Positions 1 through 8,600 of a stretch of 20,000 nt of DNA are shown here, piece by piece. Within the stretch, counting starts at the first letter, position 1; each line of letters begins with the position of its first letter. This DNA comes from Chara braunii (taxonomy: Eukaryota; Streptophyta; Charophyceae; Charales; Characeae). The notes under the pieces are model-generated. The model worked only from the letters and a program-made list of their open reading frames with translations, had not been told where the DNA came from and ran no database searches. Location: positions 2,138,827 to 2,158,826 of the forward strand of contig BFEA01000041.1 in the NCBI GenBank assembly GCA_003427395.1, written 5' to 3'. Position numbers and translations under genes: made by a program.

Positions 1-135
1 GTGGGGCCTGTGAGAGTGAGAGGAGCCGGGAGGGGGGGGGAGAGGGAGAGGATGATATTCTGAGAGACAAGTGGGGACTGTGAGAGTGTCAGGAGCCGAG
101 AGAGAGAGAGAGAGGGAGAGAGAGAGAGAGAGAGA
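1..135. repeat. 70-bp direct repeat and (GA)n tract
   Basis: A unit starting GTGGGG-CTGTGAGAGTG at position 1 recurs in diverged form at position 71. Each copy runs into a purine-rich tail: G-rich in the first copy and pure (GA)n at about 98-135 in the second. This looks like a small minisatellite or microsatellite compound, and the window edge may cut further copies. A short ORF across it reads Arg-Glu repeats and is an artefact of the GA tract. Confidence 0.7.
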
Positions 136-965
136 TCTTTCACACCTCAATTCCCCGGAATGTTTCCATAGTGGCGAGTGTATTCCGTGCTCTGCGGCAT
201 TCCATACCGCAAATCTGAAGCTCATATCTATCTCTGATCTAGCTCCTGCTGCAAAGAGGCATCACCTTAGCATCTACCTGTGTCTCGGCATGAGCGACTG
301 TTCGAGAATGGAAAGTGTCTCTCAGCCATGGCTGGCTATGAAGGTTTGTTAAACCACGAGTACCTCCACGTTTTTAGGCCGTTAATGCGGTGGCTGAATC
401 GGTGCGCCTTGTGGGTCCATGTGCATTTGTGTCAGAGCCTCCCCAGAAGGGGCCTAAGACCCCCCTGGGGTACTGGTGGTTTAAACTCAAGCTAAGTATG
501 TATGGAGAGAATGACCCCTCTCGAGTTCCCTAGGCTAGTTGTATTTACTGAAACATAATCGTTTTTTGGCTTGGACTTGTAGATGACTGGATGACTCTTT
601 AAAAATGAACGCGATCTTCTGCACTGAGCTATTCATGTCTCACGATTCGACCGCCGAAATTTTGGAAGCCCCCAAAAAAATCAGCAGAGGCTTATCATCT
701 CGAGAATGACAAGTGAGTTGAGAGTGTTGCTACCTGACACCGCTCAGGCCCTTTCTGCTGTCTGTCGGTGGGAAAATGACGACTTCCAGCTGAGCGTTCT
801 ATGTGCAGTAGGATCCACTGGTAATCCAGCACATGGGACCCATGTAAGGTACGCGTCTTATTCTACCGTGTAGGAAGTCGTCTTGAGCTTGCTAGAGAAC
901 CCATACTGGAACACAAAGATGTACGTTTTCTCGGTGTATTTCACCCTCTTGCTTTTCCCTTCTAG
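136..965. other. No gene recognised; probable intron or upstream gene sequence
   Basis: I see no convincing exon or element here. It probably lies inside the aspartic protease gene, because the first recognised exon at 966 begins in mid-protein and no DTG or DSG catalytic motif is visible upstream of it. Possible splice-like signals exist (for example GTAAG-GTACG near 841-853), but no candidate exon here gives a phase that joins the 966 exon without a stop. The pyrimidine tract at about 938-962 ends in TAG and serves the next exon. Confidence 0.5.
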
Positions 966-1027
966 TTCTATGATGCTTATGTGGTAAACTCCTTTGAAAC
1001 GCAGCTGAGCAGATACGGAAGACCAAG
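966..1027 (+). CDS. Aspartic protease exon (segment after the second catalytic Asp, inferred)
   Basis: This 62-nt exon lies between a pyrimidine-rich acceptor (CCCTTCTAG) and a GTCAGT donor. It starts in phase 0 and ends in phase 2, reading FYDAYVVNSFETQLSRYGRP. In plant A1 (pepsin-like) proteases an alpha-helical segment of the form Y-x-A-(F/Y)-V...F-x-x-Q-L follows the second catalytic D-S/T-G motif by about a dozen residues, and this matches that pattern. The catalytic Asp residues would lie on exons upstream of the window. The assignment rests on pattern similarity and on phase agreement with later exons; it was not aligned. The downstream intron is only 44 nt if the 1072 acceptor is used. 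Confidence 0.55.
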
Positions 1028-1071
1028 GTCAGTCCTCTACACAGAGTAAAGCTTGAATGGTTTGTATGTAG

Positions 1072-1384
1072 GTTTCTGCGACTGTATTGCACCCAACACC
1101 TTGCCTTCCTCTCACCCACTTGCTGGGCAAGCGATATGCCTCGTGGTCGTTTGTTAAACTACCAGTACTTCCTAAATCCGTGCCCGTTAACAAGCCACAA
1201 TTTTAGGAAATGTACGGGTTACTACAGGAGCGCCCAAATTCATCCGACTAGAAATGGTTCTACTCTATTTTTTCCCGCGGCCGGTAGCTGGGCCAAGTAC
1301 TGGCGGTTTAACTGTGATCTTCGGAACATGACGGAGCTGTATTATTTCTTTTCACTGTCCTCTAATTCCCTGTTCCAATTTGAG
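1072..1384 (+). CDS. Probable aspartic protease exon with uncertain 5' end
   Basis: The frame stays open from 1072 to a strong GAG|GTGAGT donor at 1385, ending in phase 0. It enters in phase 2 from the preceding exon. Two acceptors in the same frame are possible. One is at 1071 (TATGTAG, short weak tract). The other is at 1287, after the pyrimidine tract TATTTTTTCCC (GGTAG), which gives a shorter exon 1288-1384. The long form adds 72 codons rich in Cys, Pro and aromatic residues that I cannot match to the A1 family. The short form, beginning WAKYWRFNCDL, fits the usual spacing better. Both keep the downstream frame, so alternative splicing or mis-prediction cannot be separated here. A real coding role is likely for the 3' part and doubtful for the 5' part. 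Confidence 0.4.
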
Positions 1385-1521
1385 GTGAGTACTTCTGTGT
1401 GAGTTGGCAGTTGCACATGTTTAATTGTGCTCCTCTCTGGGTGTCCTGATTCCTCAAAAAAAAAAAGAGGAAAGTAACGAATTTCGCCACGATGTTTTGT
1501 TTTTCCTTTGCACCTTTGCAG

Positions 1522-1604
1522 ATCATGGACCAGGCTAAGATACCGTTCAACGTGACGCTTTCGAAGGAGATGACTTTCACTTGCTTCAGCGGACACCTCA
1601 AAAA
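1522..1604 (+). CDS. Aspartic protease exon (C-terminal domain, FTCFSG segment)
   Basis: The acceptor is CCTTTGCAG and the donor AAAAA|GTAATT. The exon is 83 nt, phase 0 to phase 2. It translates as IMDQAKIPFNVTL followed by SKEMTFTCFSGHLKK. Plant A1 proteases carry a segment such as (I/F)-C-(F/Y)-S-G shortly before the F-P-x-(V/I)-x-(L/M)-x-F-G-G strand of the C-terminal domain, and TFTCFSG matches this. The phase-2 end (AA) joins with the first A of the exon at 13665 to make a Lys codon, after which the family motif continues. The next exon therefore lies 12 kb away, beyond two retroelement remnants. Confidence 0.6.
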
Positions 1605-2205
1605 GTAATTTTCATCGACCTGCAACCTGCCGACCTGATTTGACTTTGATTTCCAGTCTGAGTACAAACTGTGAGAGCATGGCCTATCTATCGTAGCTTT
1701 AACGTTTCAGGACTTGAAGAGTTGTCAGCAGGGCTTGGAAACCGCACGTGGCGAGCGAACTCTCTTGGTCTTGACTAAAATGGAGATGCATTTGACTGAT
1801 CGAAGGACTCAAGCGATATTCCTTTTCGCCTTCATACTTGGCATGAAAATGAACTTCTTGAAAAAGTAGTTGTATCAACAACTTGTCACCTGAGTGCAAC
1901 ATGAACATTTCCTATGGAGTCACTGTTCATTGTCAAGAAATTGGGTCGTTACTCGATTTATGGTGTCATTCTTGTTGCAGGGCCCATGCTGATCTTCTCT
2001 ATACTGTTCCAAGTTAAGTAGCTTTGTCCTAAAGGATGGGTTTTGTCATGCTCATTCCTGCAAACTATCTTCTTCCCCCTCGAGTAGAATGCACGGTCAT
2101 TATGTCTGTATTTTGGTTCCAGTCTGGATACGGCCATAAGGGACCGTACGTGTTATCCGATGCAAGACAGTAGCTTTTAGATCTGATGACAAATGTTACA
2201 TGCTG

Positions 2206-2414
2206 CGCCTGCAACAGGCTGCACGGGCCCCCTTTCAGGCCCGTGACGTTTTCAGGCCAAAAGCCTGAAAACAAGGGCCCACAGGCCCTGTGTCGTTTCA
2301 GCCTGAAAGCCTGAAAACAAGGGCCTACAGGCCCTGTGTCGTTTCAGGCTAAATCAGGGCCTTTCCAGCCCTGAGTGTTGTCAGCCTGAAACTGAGGGCC
2401 ATTTTCAGGCCCTC
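2206..2414 (+). repeat. Cluster of perfect hairpins at the start of the LTR
   Basis: Consecutive perfect inverted repeats: CACGGGCC/GGCCCGTG (2222-2229/2238-2245), TTTTCAGGC/GCCTGAAAA (2249-2257/2263-2271), AGGGCC/GGCCCT (2274-2279/2284-2289), the same again (2320-2325/2330-2335), TCAGGGC/GCCCTGA (2354-2360/2368-2374) and GAGGGCC/GGCCCTC (2394-2400/2408-2414). Loops are 4-8 nt. A weaker 5-bp stem, GCCTG/CAGGC, lies just before them. Different stems reuse the same GGCC and CCTGAAA words, so several alternative pairings are possible. Confidence 0.85.
2263..2353 (+). repeat. 46-bp tandem repeat, two copies
   Basis: Copy 1 (2263-2308) and copy 2 (from 2309) both begin GCCTGAAAACAAGGGCC and continue ACAGGCCCTGTGTCGTTTCAG with few differences. 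A C-to-T change in the four-base loop between the AGGGCC and GGCCCT arms leaves the stem intact. The unit carries one GGCC hairpin and half of a CCTGAAA stem, so its duplication produced part of the hairpin cluster. Confidence 0.85.
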
Positions 2415-3484
2415 GTCAGTTTGACCCGCCCTGAAACTCAGGCAAGAAACCAGGGTTTTAGCACAGACCATTTCGGGCCTGTTTTCAAGACAACCCCTGG
2501 TTGAGCTTCAATGCCAGGGACGGTTGGCAAGAGCGGCTTCCTGGATGGGGCAGCACTATTATAGGACTGGCCCGCCCTGCAGGCCGGTAGGTAGTTCCTA
2601 CGTACTTCCCAGGCACTTCACGTGCAGTTCAGGAGGCAGGAGGTAGTTTTCAGGATTCGGCAGCAGCACTCTGGAGGAGCGCTGCAGGAGTAGTAGTAGT
2701 GCTAGTAGTACTCTTCAGCGCTGGGCGCTAGTAGCGTTAGCAGTGGTCTTCAGCGCTGGGCTTTTAGGAGCTAGAGGAGTACAGGGATACTTACCTGCAG
2801 CGCCATCAGTCCAGCTTCGCCTTCGAGGTACCTGCCGCACAGCGCAAACTTCACAGGTTAGTACCTGGCATATGAGAGAGAGAGAGTTCTTCTTCCTTTT
2901 CTCAGTCCACCATCTTCATCTCATCCTCTCGCTACCCGACTTCACTGCATCAGAGAGCGGGCTTGGTGACATTTGGATCCAGACTCGACATTTGGGCTTC
3001 AGACATTTTGACGAGGGATTATTTGGGACTTGTAACAAAGACTTGGTGTTGACGACATTCCCATCTCTCCCCCTTTTCTTCGTCTGCTCCCCTCCTCTTC
3101 GTCTGTGCATGATCTGGACCTGGCGCCTTCTTCTTGTGTATAGCGCCAGGCCCCCCTTCACACTTGTGATGAGAATGATGTATGTTGGGTCTGCGTTGCA
3201 ACGTTGATTGGGCCAGTCATTGGTATCCTAGCATTCTGCTGCGCGGGAGAGGTCAGTCCTGGTCTGTTGCAACGTTGATTGCACTACGTGATAGAGGTCA
3301 GTCCCGGTCAGGTCAGGACTTGTATCTAAGTCGTCCGCTGTGCCACAAGGCGCCATTTTGTATGTATCAGAATGCACATTGCCTGCTGAGATTTCACTTG
3401 CACTGCATTGTCCATTCAGTCCTTTTTATCACATTGCGGATCCTCGGTTTATTATGTACATTGCCCAGCTGGGCATGTAACAGT

Positions 3485-3496
3485 TGGTATTGGAAC
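3485..3496 (+). promoter_or_regulatory. Degraded primer-binding site, tRNA-iMet type
   Basis: TGGTATTGGAAC starts 2 nt after the LTR end. The common plant PBS complementary to initiator tRNA-Met is TGGTATCAGAGC, and 9 of 12 positions agree. Its position right after the CATGTAACA terminus supports the call. The mismatches suggest either decay or a different priming tRNA. Confidence 0.55.
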
Positions 3497-4287
3497 ACCG
3501 CACCTGAATCAGGACAACCTGATCTGACACGTGTGCGGGACTAAGTAGCTTATTAGTCTTGATTGATTGATTAGAGCACACTAGTTAGCCGCCAAAATCA
3601 CGATTTTGACCTCACTGCCGAAAATGATTTTTTTTTCTTTTCTTGGATTTTGTTTTCTCGCTACTTCTGTTGTGGAAAATCGCAGTAGCGCAACATCTGA
3701 AATTTCCGTTTTTGTTTTTCTTCTGAAAATTCTCAGTTTTCGTTGTTAGAAAATCCGGAATTTTTTTTTTTGAAATTTGGATTTTCTTTTTGAATTTCCC
3801 GTTGTTTAGAAATCCGGAATATTTTTTTCCGAAATTCGTTTTTTTTTTTAAACGGTACGCGAAATCCCTCTTGCAGTTATCATTCTCCAGTTGCGCGTAC
3901 TCTCATCTGAGTAATTCCGAATATTTGCTGTATTTTATTTTTTTCGGAATTCTCATCGGACAATCATTTGCAGTATGAAAGTTTGAAAATTTTCCTTAGA
4001 GTAATTTCGCACTTAAGGGGGAATTGGGAGGTCTACTGAACTTGCAAACGAGTATATTTTTCTTTTTCTCGATTTTTTTTTTGCAAAGTTCAGACTTTTC
4101 TTTTTGTTGATTAGTGGCTCCTTATCTGGGTGATTTATCCTACCCACCCCTCCCTACCTATGTTGTTGCCCCCTCTGGTCTTACCTTCTCTATCTATCTT
4201 CGGGTACCCCCTGCGGCGGCATTGGTGAGTTGCCACGTCAGCAGGCCCCCGGCCTGGTCTATGCTTTTGCGCTCGCAAACAGCCGTC
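3497..4287 (+). other. Element 1 untranslated leader, T-rich
   Basis: No coding region is visible between the primer-binding site and the gag start. From about 3620 to 4100 it is rich in T runs and repeats short words such as AAATCCGGAAT and GAAATT(C/T)G in diverged copies (about 3740-3840). The ORF frame open from 4114 is read into the gag frame, but ATG 4288 is the start that resembles gag, so the upstream codons are treated as leader. Confidence 0.55.
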
Positions 4288-5793
4288 ATGGACCAGAAGT
4301 CCGGGGAAACGGACGAGGCCTATCAGGCCCGGATGCTGCTTCTGATTATTGAAGGCAAGCAACGGTCAGATGCAGTAGCAGCCGCAGCAAAGAAGAAGGC
4401 AGAGGATGCCGAGAAGGCACGTTTGTTGGCAATTGAACAGCAGTGCCAGCAAGATGAGGCAGCAGCAAAGGCTGCCGATGAAGAACGACTTCGACGACGC
4501 GAGAAGATATTAAGCGGAGAGCGAGCTTTGCTCACAATGGAAGCGGACTGGCGAGCCGAGGCTGAGAATGGGAAGCTGGAAGAGAGTGGAAACAAGATCG
4601 CTCTACTCTTCCATCTCACGGACCTCCTGGCCACGTGCATTGCACAGTAGGAGGACATTCACAACCTTGACGACGTGGTTCGGACACACAATCACGTGTT
4701 TGACCAAGTCAACAGCCGCGTCCAGCAGCTGGAACAAACCGTTGCCGCCCCCATTGCCAGCTCTTCCAGCACCTCCGATCGCCTCGAGACATTGGAGATT
4801 GACATTGGATCCCTCAAGGACGGCATGCGGTTACAACAAAATGCCATGCAACAGTTGGAGCAGCGGATCTGTACTGCCGCCACTCACTTGAGATCGGAAC
4901 GTGAGACTCCAAAGTTCGATGATCAGGAGATCTTTTGCGATTCGACGAAGACGGACGCGATTCCGTGGTTCCGCAAGTTCGAACTCAAGTTGTGGCTACA
5001 CTACGTCAGCGAGCACAAGCATCATGCGTACTTATACTCCCGCTCGGGAGGCGCGTGCCAAGCGTGGTTGGACAACCTGTTGTCCAAGTACGGAGTGGTA
5101 GCTGCCGACTTGAATACCAAGATCAGCTGGGATGATCTAAAGGCAGCGTGGCATAAGCGGTTCCAAGTAGAGTTGCCGAAGCTCAAGGCAATGGAGAAGT
5201 TGATGACCTTTTAACAAGGCATGTCGAGTGTTGGCTGGATTGCCGAGTATGAACGCTTGACATTCGTCCCAAACATTCAAATAGATTTCAAAGCCATCAA
5301 ACACTACATCTCGAGGTCATGTCCGGCGTTGGGCAATGCCTTGACTCACATTGAGGATACCCTGACGACATCGGCGGAGCTCTTCGACAAGGCCATGCAG
5401 ATTATTGTCACAAACAAGGAGGCTAAGAACCTCCACCGTTCGTTTGTGACAGGCCCAAGCAGAGATCAACATCGGTCGAAAGTGGCCGTGGTCGCAGCAG
5501 CAACGCCAATCGACCAAACTAGTGAGGCCGTGTCTGCCAATGAAGGGGAGAGATTCGCAGCCACCCGGGAAGGTGGCCGCCCCGGCAAAGGCCGAGGACG
5601 TGGCAAGACGAAGACAAACACCGCATCTAGCCCCAGGCCGGGCGCAGCAGCTTCAGCCTCATGGTCCCAATACGGTCTCTCCGAGCAACCATACAAGGCA
5701 CGCACGAGATTTTGTTATTGTCTGTGGTGTAACAACGATCTCCACGAGACAATGGCCTGCCCGTCGAAAGGCAAAGGCAAATCGGAAAACTGA
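4288..5793 (+). pseudogene. gag: Retrotransposon gag, interrupted by in-frame stops (element 1)
   Basis: A single frame runs from ATG 4288 to TGA 5791-5793 (about 501 codons), broken only by TAG at 4648-4650 and TAA at 5212-5214, with no frameshift. Codons 1-120 begin MDQKSGETDEAYQARM and form a charged Ala/Glu/Lys coiled coil. A second heptad-like helix (LETLEIDIGSLKDGM) lies at about codons 170-195. The capsid-like region with PWFRKFELKL and WDDLKAAWHKRFQ lies at about codons 225-300. A basic, Gly/Arg/Lys-rich stretch precedes a perfect CCHC knuckle, CLWCNNDLHETMAC (C-x2-C-x4-H-x4-C, 5719-5760), which would bind RNA in the virus-like particle. I recall similar gag proteins from Chara braunii, without a search. 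The stops make a normal product unlikely unless they are read through. Confidence 0.8.
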
Positions 5794-6422
5794 ACAGCGA
5801 CGGGACGCCTTCGGAACTGGTCACTTCGCGGGTGACCGCCCTTCGTTTCGAGGGACATGCGGAAGTCGATAGTTCTCTTCTTTATTCTTTTGAGGACTAT
5901 GCTGCACGGCTCGTTCCTACGCTGGGTACTCGTGCTCACAGACAAGAATTGTGTGCGGCATCTTCTCCGTCCGACAATGACAACTTATCGTCTTCAGTGG
6001 TTCTTCACGGGATTCGGCGTGCAAGTTCAACATAGTGGTATTGGACCCGCTCATATGAGATTTCGCATGGCTTCCTCGTCCGACAATGACGACTTATCGT
6101 CTTCAAGTGGTTCTTTACGGGATTCGGTGTGCGAGTTCAACATAGAGGTATTGGACCCGCTCATGTCCGAGTATTTCGCATGGCTTCCTTTCCCGACCAC
6201 GGGCCGCTTGTCGGGACTGTAATGCGCGACATTATGCGCTCATCTTCACACGTACTTGTCCTTCTATGCACCACCAACTTCGTCGACGGATGACGAAGTC
6301 GTGGTGGGGGACATCCTTGCATATGTTACGAAGGTGGCCCGCGAGTTTCGCAATCAGCGGTACGGTGACAACAACTCCTGCTCCTCTATGTTCGCATCCA
6401 AGTTGGGCAAGCGTCCTGCATC
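5794..6422 (+). pseudogene. Degraded gag-pol linker of element 1
   Basis: Between the gag stop and the protease the reading frame is broken, but short Ser/Asp-rich peptides are visible (SDNDDLSSSSGS, then FNIEVLDPLMSEYFAWLP and PPTSSTDDEVVVGDILAYV). They occur in more than one frame, which implies indels. A direct duplication (5968 to about 6185) sits inside. The peptides are typical of a disordered spacer between gag and protease, and I assign no enzymatic role. The ATG-started ORFs here are fragments of this region or of other frames. Confidence 0.5.
5968..6186 (+). repeat. 109-bp direct tandem duplication in element 1
   Basis: The unit starting CGTCCGACAATGAC at 5968 repeats at 6077, including GGTATTGGACCCGCTCAT and TTTCGCATGGCTTCC. 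The copies differ by scattered substitutions and small indels, including one A gained in the second copy (TTCAGTGG versus TTCAAGTGG). A unit of 109 bp is not a multiple of three, so duplication alone would have shifted the frame. The second copy preserves the better Ser/Asp-rich peptide. Confidence 0.85.
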
Positions 6423-6998
6423 GCTTTGCTGGATAGTGGCGCGTCTCGCAATTTTATGAGCCAGACCTTTATGCAAAAGGCTGGCCTTGGCGCACAAGTT
6501 CGAAGGAAGGCAAACCCGACGGCGATCAAGTAGGCGGATGGAAGGACGCAACAACTTATCGACCGCTATATCGAGGTCGTACCGGTATATTTCGCACCTC
6601 ATGCACGCGAACCGGTGACATTCGATATTTTGGACACGGACTTCGACATTATTTTGGGAATGCCTTGGCTTGCAAGTGCGGATCACACGGTCAATTTCCA
6701 CCGACGGACTCTTGCCGTTCGCGATGCCTTCGGTGCCGAAGTGCTGTGTACTATTCCTCCTCCGCACCCTTCAATTTGGTGCCAAGTGGTAACGACCAAG
6801 TCGTTCCGGGCTACTTGCGCATACGAGCAGCACGGCGAGATAGGCCTATGCTTCCTACGGATCGTCGCGGTAGTCGATTCTTCGCCCACGGACTTGTTTT
6901 CGGACCCCCGTTTGGTGTGGTTGCTTGACGAGTTTGCCGACATCTTCGAGTCACCTACCGGTGTGGTGCCCTCCTCCTCTAGGCCCCATTCTATCTGA
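6423..6998 (+). pseudogene. Retropepsin and pre-RT region of element 1
   Basis: In the frame of 6423 the sequence reads ALLDSGASRNFMSQ, the D-S-G-A-S active-site motif of retroviral-type aspartic proteases (6432-6446). TAG at 6531-6533 interrupts the frame. Downstream come a retropepsin-type FDIILGMPWL (flap-distal I-(I/L)-G-x-x-(F/W)-L motif, about 6645-6672) and, further on, LLDEFADIFESPTGVVP. After about 6972 the frame runs into element 2 sequence and stops at 6996-6998. In an intact element this domain would cut the gag-pol polyprotein. Here it is non-functional because of the stop and the missing downstream polyprotein. Confidence 0.75.
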
Positions 6999-8400
6999 TC
7001 ATATGGGACCTCTTCCATACCACCTTCGTCTGAAGTTAGGATCAGGTGATCGTTGGCCTTGACTTGGCCAGAGATGGCACCACCCTTCCATTTTTGGCCC
7101 TTGTCCAGATGCTTGTGCCAGGAGGTGGTATTTGGCATGGACTGGGCCTTAAAGCCACTACTTCCTTACTATCGTAGGTCGTCGTGAGCTCCTTGCTCTT
7201 CTCGAAGAAGTTTCCGCGCAAGGGCTCGCGCATGGCGTGATTAAATAATTGGACCAAGTCTCAGTGATTCCATGGCCAGGGACAACTAATAATTCATCCA
7301 TTACTCCCTTCAGTGCCTTGACACTCTTCCACAAACGTGAGTGGACGGTCTGAAGCGTATCGAAGGCTCTAATCCCTCTCGTAACATCAACTAATCTCTC
7401 ACGCAACAACTTAAAAAACTCGCTTAGGGGTGTGATCGCAGAGTAGGCTACCATGTCATTATCGCACTTAGCTGCGTGGGCAAGCGATCTAGCGAAGCTT
7501 GCTGCTTCGTCTTTGAGAGCATGGAAAGCAATTAAAACTTGCTCCTCAGGTATGATCTTTTGGAGGTGAACATCCGAATTGATGTTCACATCCCAATTGT
7601 CAAAGTTCTCTCCCTTCTTCCCACTGTAGGGATAAGGGATTCCTCCTCCTTGGGAGCTGCTTGCTTAGCGCCTTCTATGGCGCCCGTACAAAATCGTTAT
7701 GTGCTCTCCATTCTGGCTTTCGCTTCTAAGCACACATGCATCATCATCTCGCGGGCGATTCTCTAAAGGCCAATCGTACGGATCACAAGGCTTCATCCTG
7801 GCCCCTCGAAAACTGATACTGCTCTTCTTGGGCTCTGGCCAGGAGTTCTATATTCCTAGCCATTATCTTCATCTTTCCTTGCCAATCCGGCTGCGCCTCC
7901 ATCTGCACCCTTTGCTGCTTCACCACATCCAACTCCTACGCTGCCTCACTGCCAAGCGTCTGACATTTTAAGGGGTCCTCTTTTGCCTCCGATTCTTTTA
8001 CCACTGCTTCTTGTTCAGTTCATCCTTACCCAGGGACAAGTTTGCAACCCACTCAGACGCCTCCTTTTCTAACCATGGGTCCTCCTTCGTGCCACTGGAC
8101 TCCCCTTTTTCTCTTATCACCTTCCTGATTAAGGGGATGTCCTCCTTTTCTTCTACTTCTTCTTCTTCACTGCCTTCAGCTTTGCCTCTTCTTTCCTCTT
8201 CAATCTTTCTAGCTCCTCTTCCAACTTCTTCTTCTTGGCGGCTTGCTCCTCCAGTAAGGCAAACTTTTTGGTCTGCTTCACAACTTCCCTCTTCTCCTTC
8301 CTGGCCGTTTGCTCGTCCAGAATCTTTGCAGCCTCCTCCTCTTGTTCCTTTGTGTGGGAGTGGTCCCAGTACCACCCCTAGTCTGAACTCTACACGTCAT
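6966..8400 (-). pseudogene. gag: Retrotransposon gag remnant, multiply frameshifted (element 2)
   Basis: Read on the minus strand from ATG 8398-8400 (MTCRVQTRGGTGTTP). A shift follows, then Lys/Glu coiled-coil peptides such as QTKKFALLEEQAAKKKKLEE (about 8320-8220). Another frame gives EDIPLIRKVIREKGESSGTK and SEWVANLSLG (about 8150-8030). Next come ARNIELLARAQEEQYQF (about 7870-7810) and YSGKKGENFDNWDVNI (about 7620-7570), then the longest intact block, HLQKIIPEEQVLIAFHALKD to DELLVVPGHGITETW (7589-7260). After further breaks come AMREPLRGNFFEKSK and WHKHLDKGQKWKG, ending at VPYDQIEWG near 6990. I recall this domain series from Chara braunii gag-like proteins. The frame changes at least four times, so it is a fossil. 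It differs from the gag of element 1. Confidence 0.7.
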
Positions 8401-8600
8401 GGTGTTCCAGAATCCTAGCGGAAAGAGGAGATGCCAGAGGGTTCCCCAGAGGGAGAACCCCACGAGCAAGCCGTACATAGGGTAGTTGTCCATGGTCTCA
8501 GGTGCACGACAAGAAATGTCCCACTCCTCACCACTTAGACCTACCCCCTTGACTGACTGACTGACTGTCTAAGGACCACAGAGCCTTACCCTTCGATCCA
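6966..8600 (-). mobile_element. Element 2, partial LTR retrotransposon remnant
   Basis: The gag remnant on the minus strand is the only clear part. On its 5' side (higher coordinates) one would expect a leader and an LTR, but I could not fix LTR termini. A minus-strand TGGTAACCAGGCTGG near 8596-8610 begins with TGG like a primer-binding site, but I cannot match it to a known tRNA. No pol domain is present, because the gag end abuts element 1 at about 6966-6985. Either this element is a 5' fragment joined to element 1 by rearrangement, or it inserted there and later lost its other part. Confidence 0.5.

Larger units (their letters stand above)
2194..3482 (+). repeat. 5' LTR of element 1
   Basis: The segment begins TGTTACATGC and ends GCATGTAACA, a perfect 10-bp terminal inverted repeat with the canonical TG...CA ends. 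It is 1289 bp. A primer-binding-site-like sequence follows 2 nt after the end, as expected. The first 220 bp are packed with hairpins (separate entry). Further inside are CAG/AGT-rich sequence (about 2640-2750) and a repeat of GTTGCAACGTTGATTG at 3195 and 3265. A TATTATA at about 2568-2574 could be a TATA-like element, which is only a guess. No matching 3' LTR is in the window, so the boundaries rest on the termini alone. Confidence 0.72.
2194..6972 (+). mobile_element. Truncated LTR retrotransposon, probably Ty3/gypsy type (element 1)
   Basis: Order on the plus strand: LTR (2194-3482), degraded primer-binding site, AT-rich leader, gag with a CCHC zinc knuckle, a Ser/Asp-rich linker and a retropepsin region. 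The protein ends at LLDEFADIFESPTGVVP, the type of segment that precedes reverse transcriptase in Ty3/gypsy polyproteins, and then meets element 2 in opposite orientation. No RT, RNase H, integrase or 3' LTR is visible. The gene order supports an LTR element; the Ty3 assignment rests on the DSGAS protease motif, the pre-RT segment and the knuckle-bearing gag. It cannot be autonomous, because stops interrupt gag and the enzymes are missing. Confidence 0.8.

Noticed and set aside
1342-1667. Two minus-strand ORFs opposite the protease exons
   Set aside because: They overlap well-formed plus-strand exons and splice sites and have no recognisable domain.
2743-3207. 154-codon plus ORF inside the LTR
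   Set aside because: No motif; lies wholly in LTR sequence with internal repeats, and ORF length alone is weak evidence.
4323-4658. Minus-strand ORF of 111 codons opposite gag
   Set aside because: Ser/Ala-rich shadow of the coiled-coil gag frame; the plus frame has the family features.
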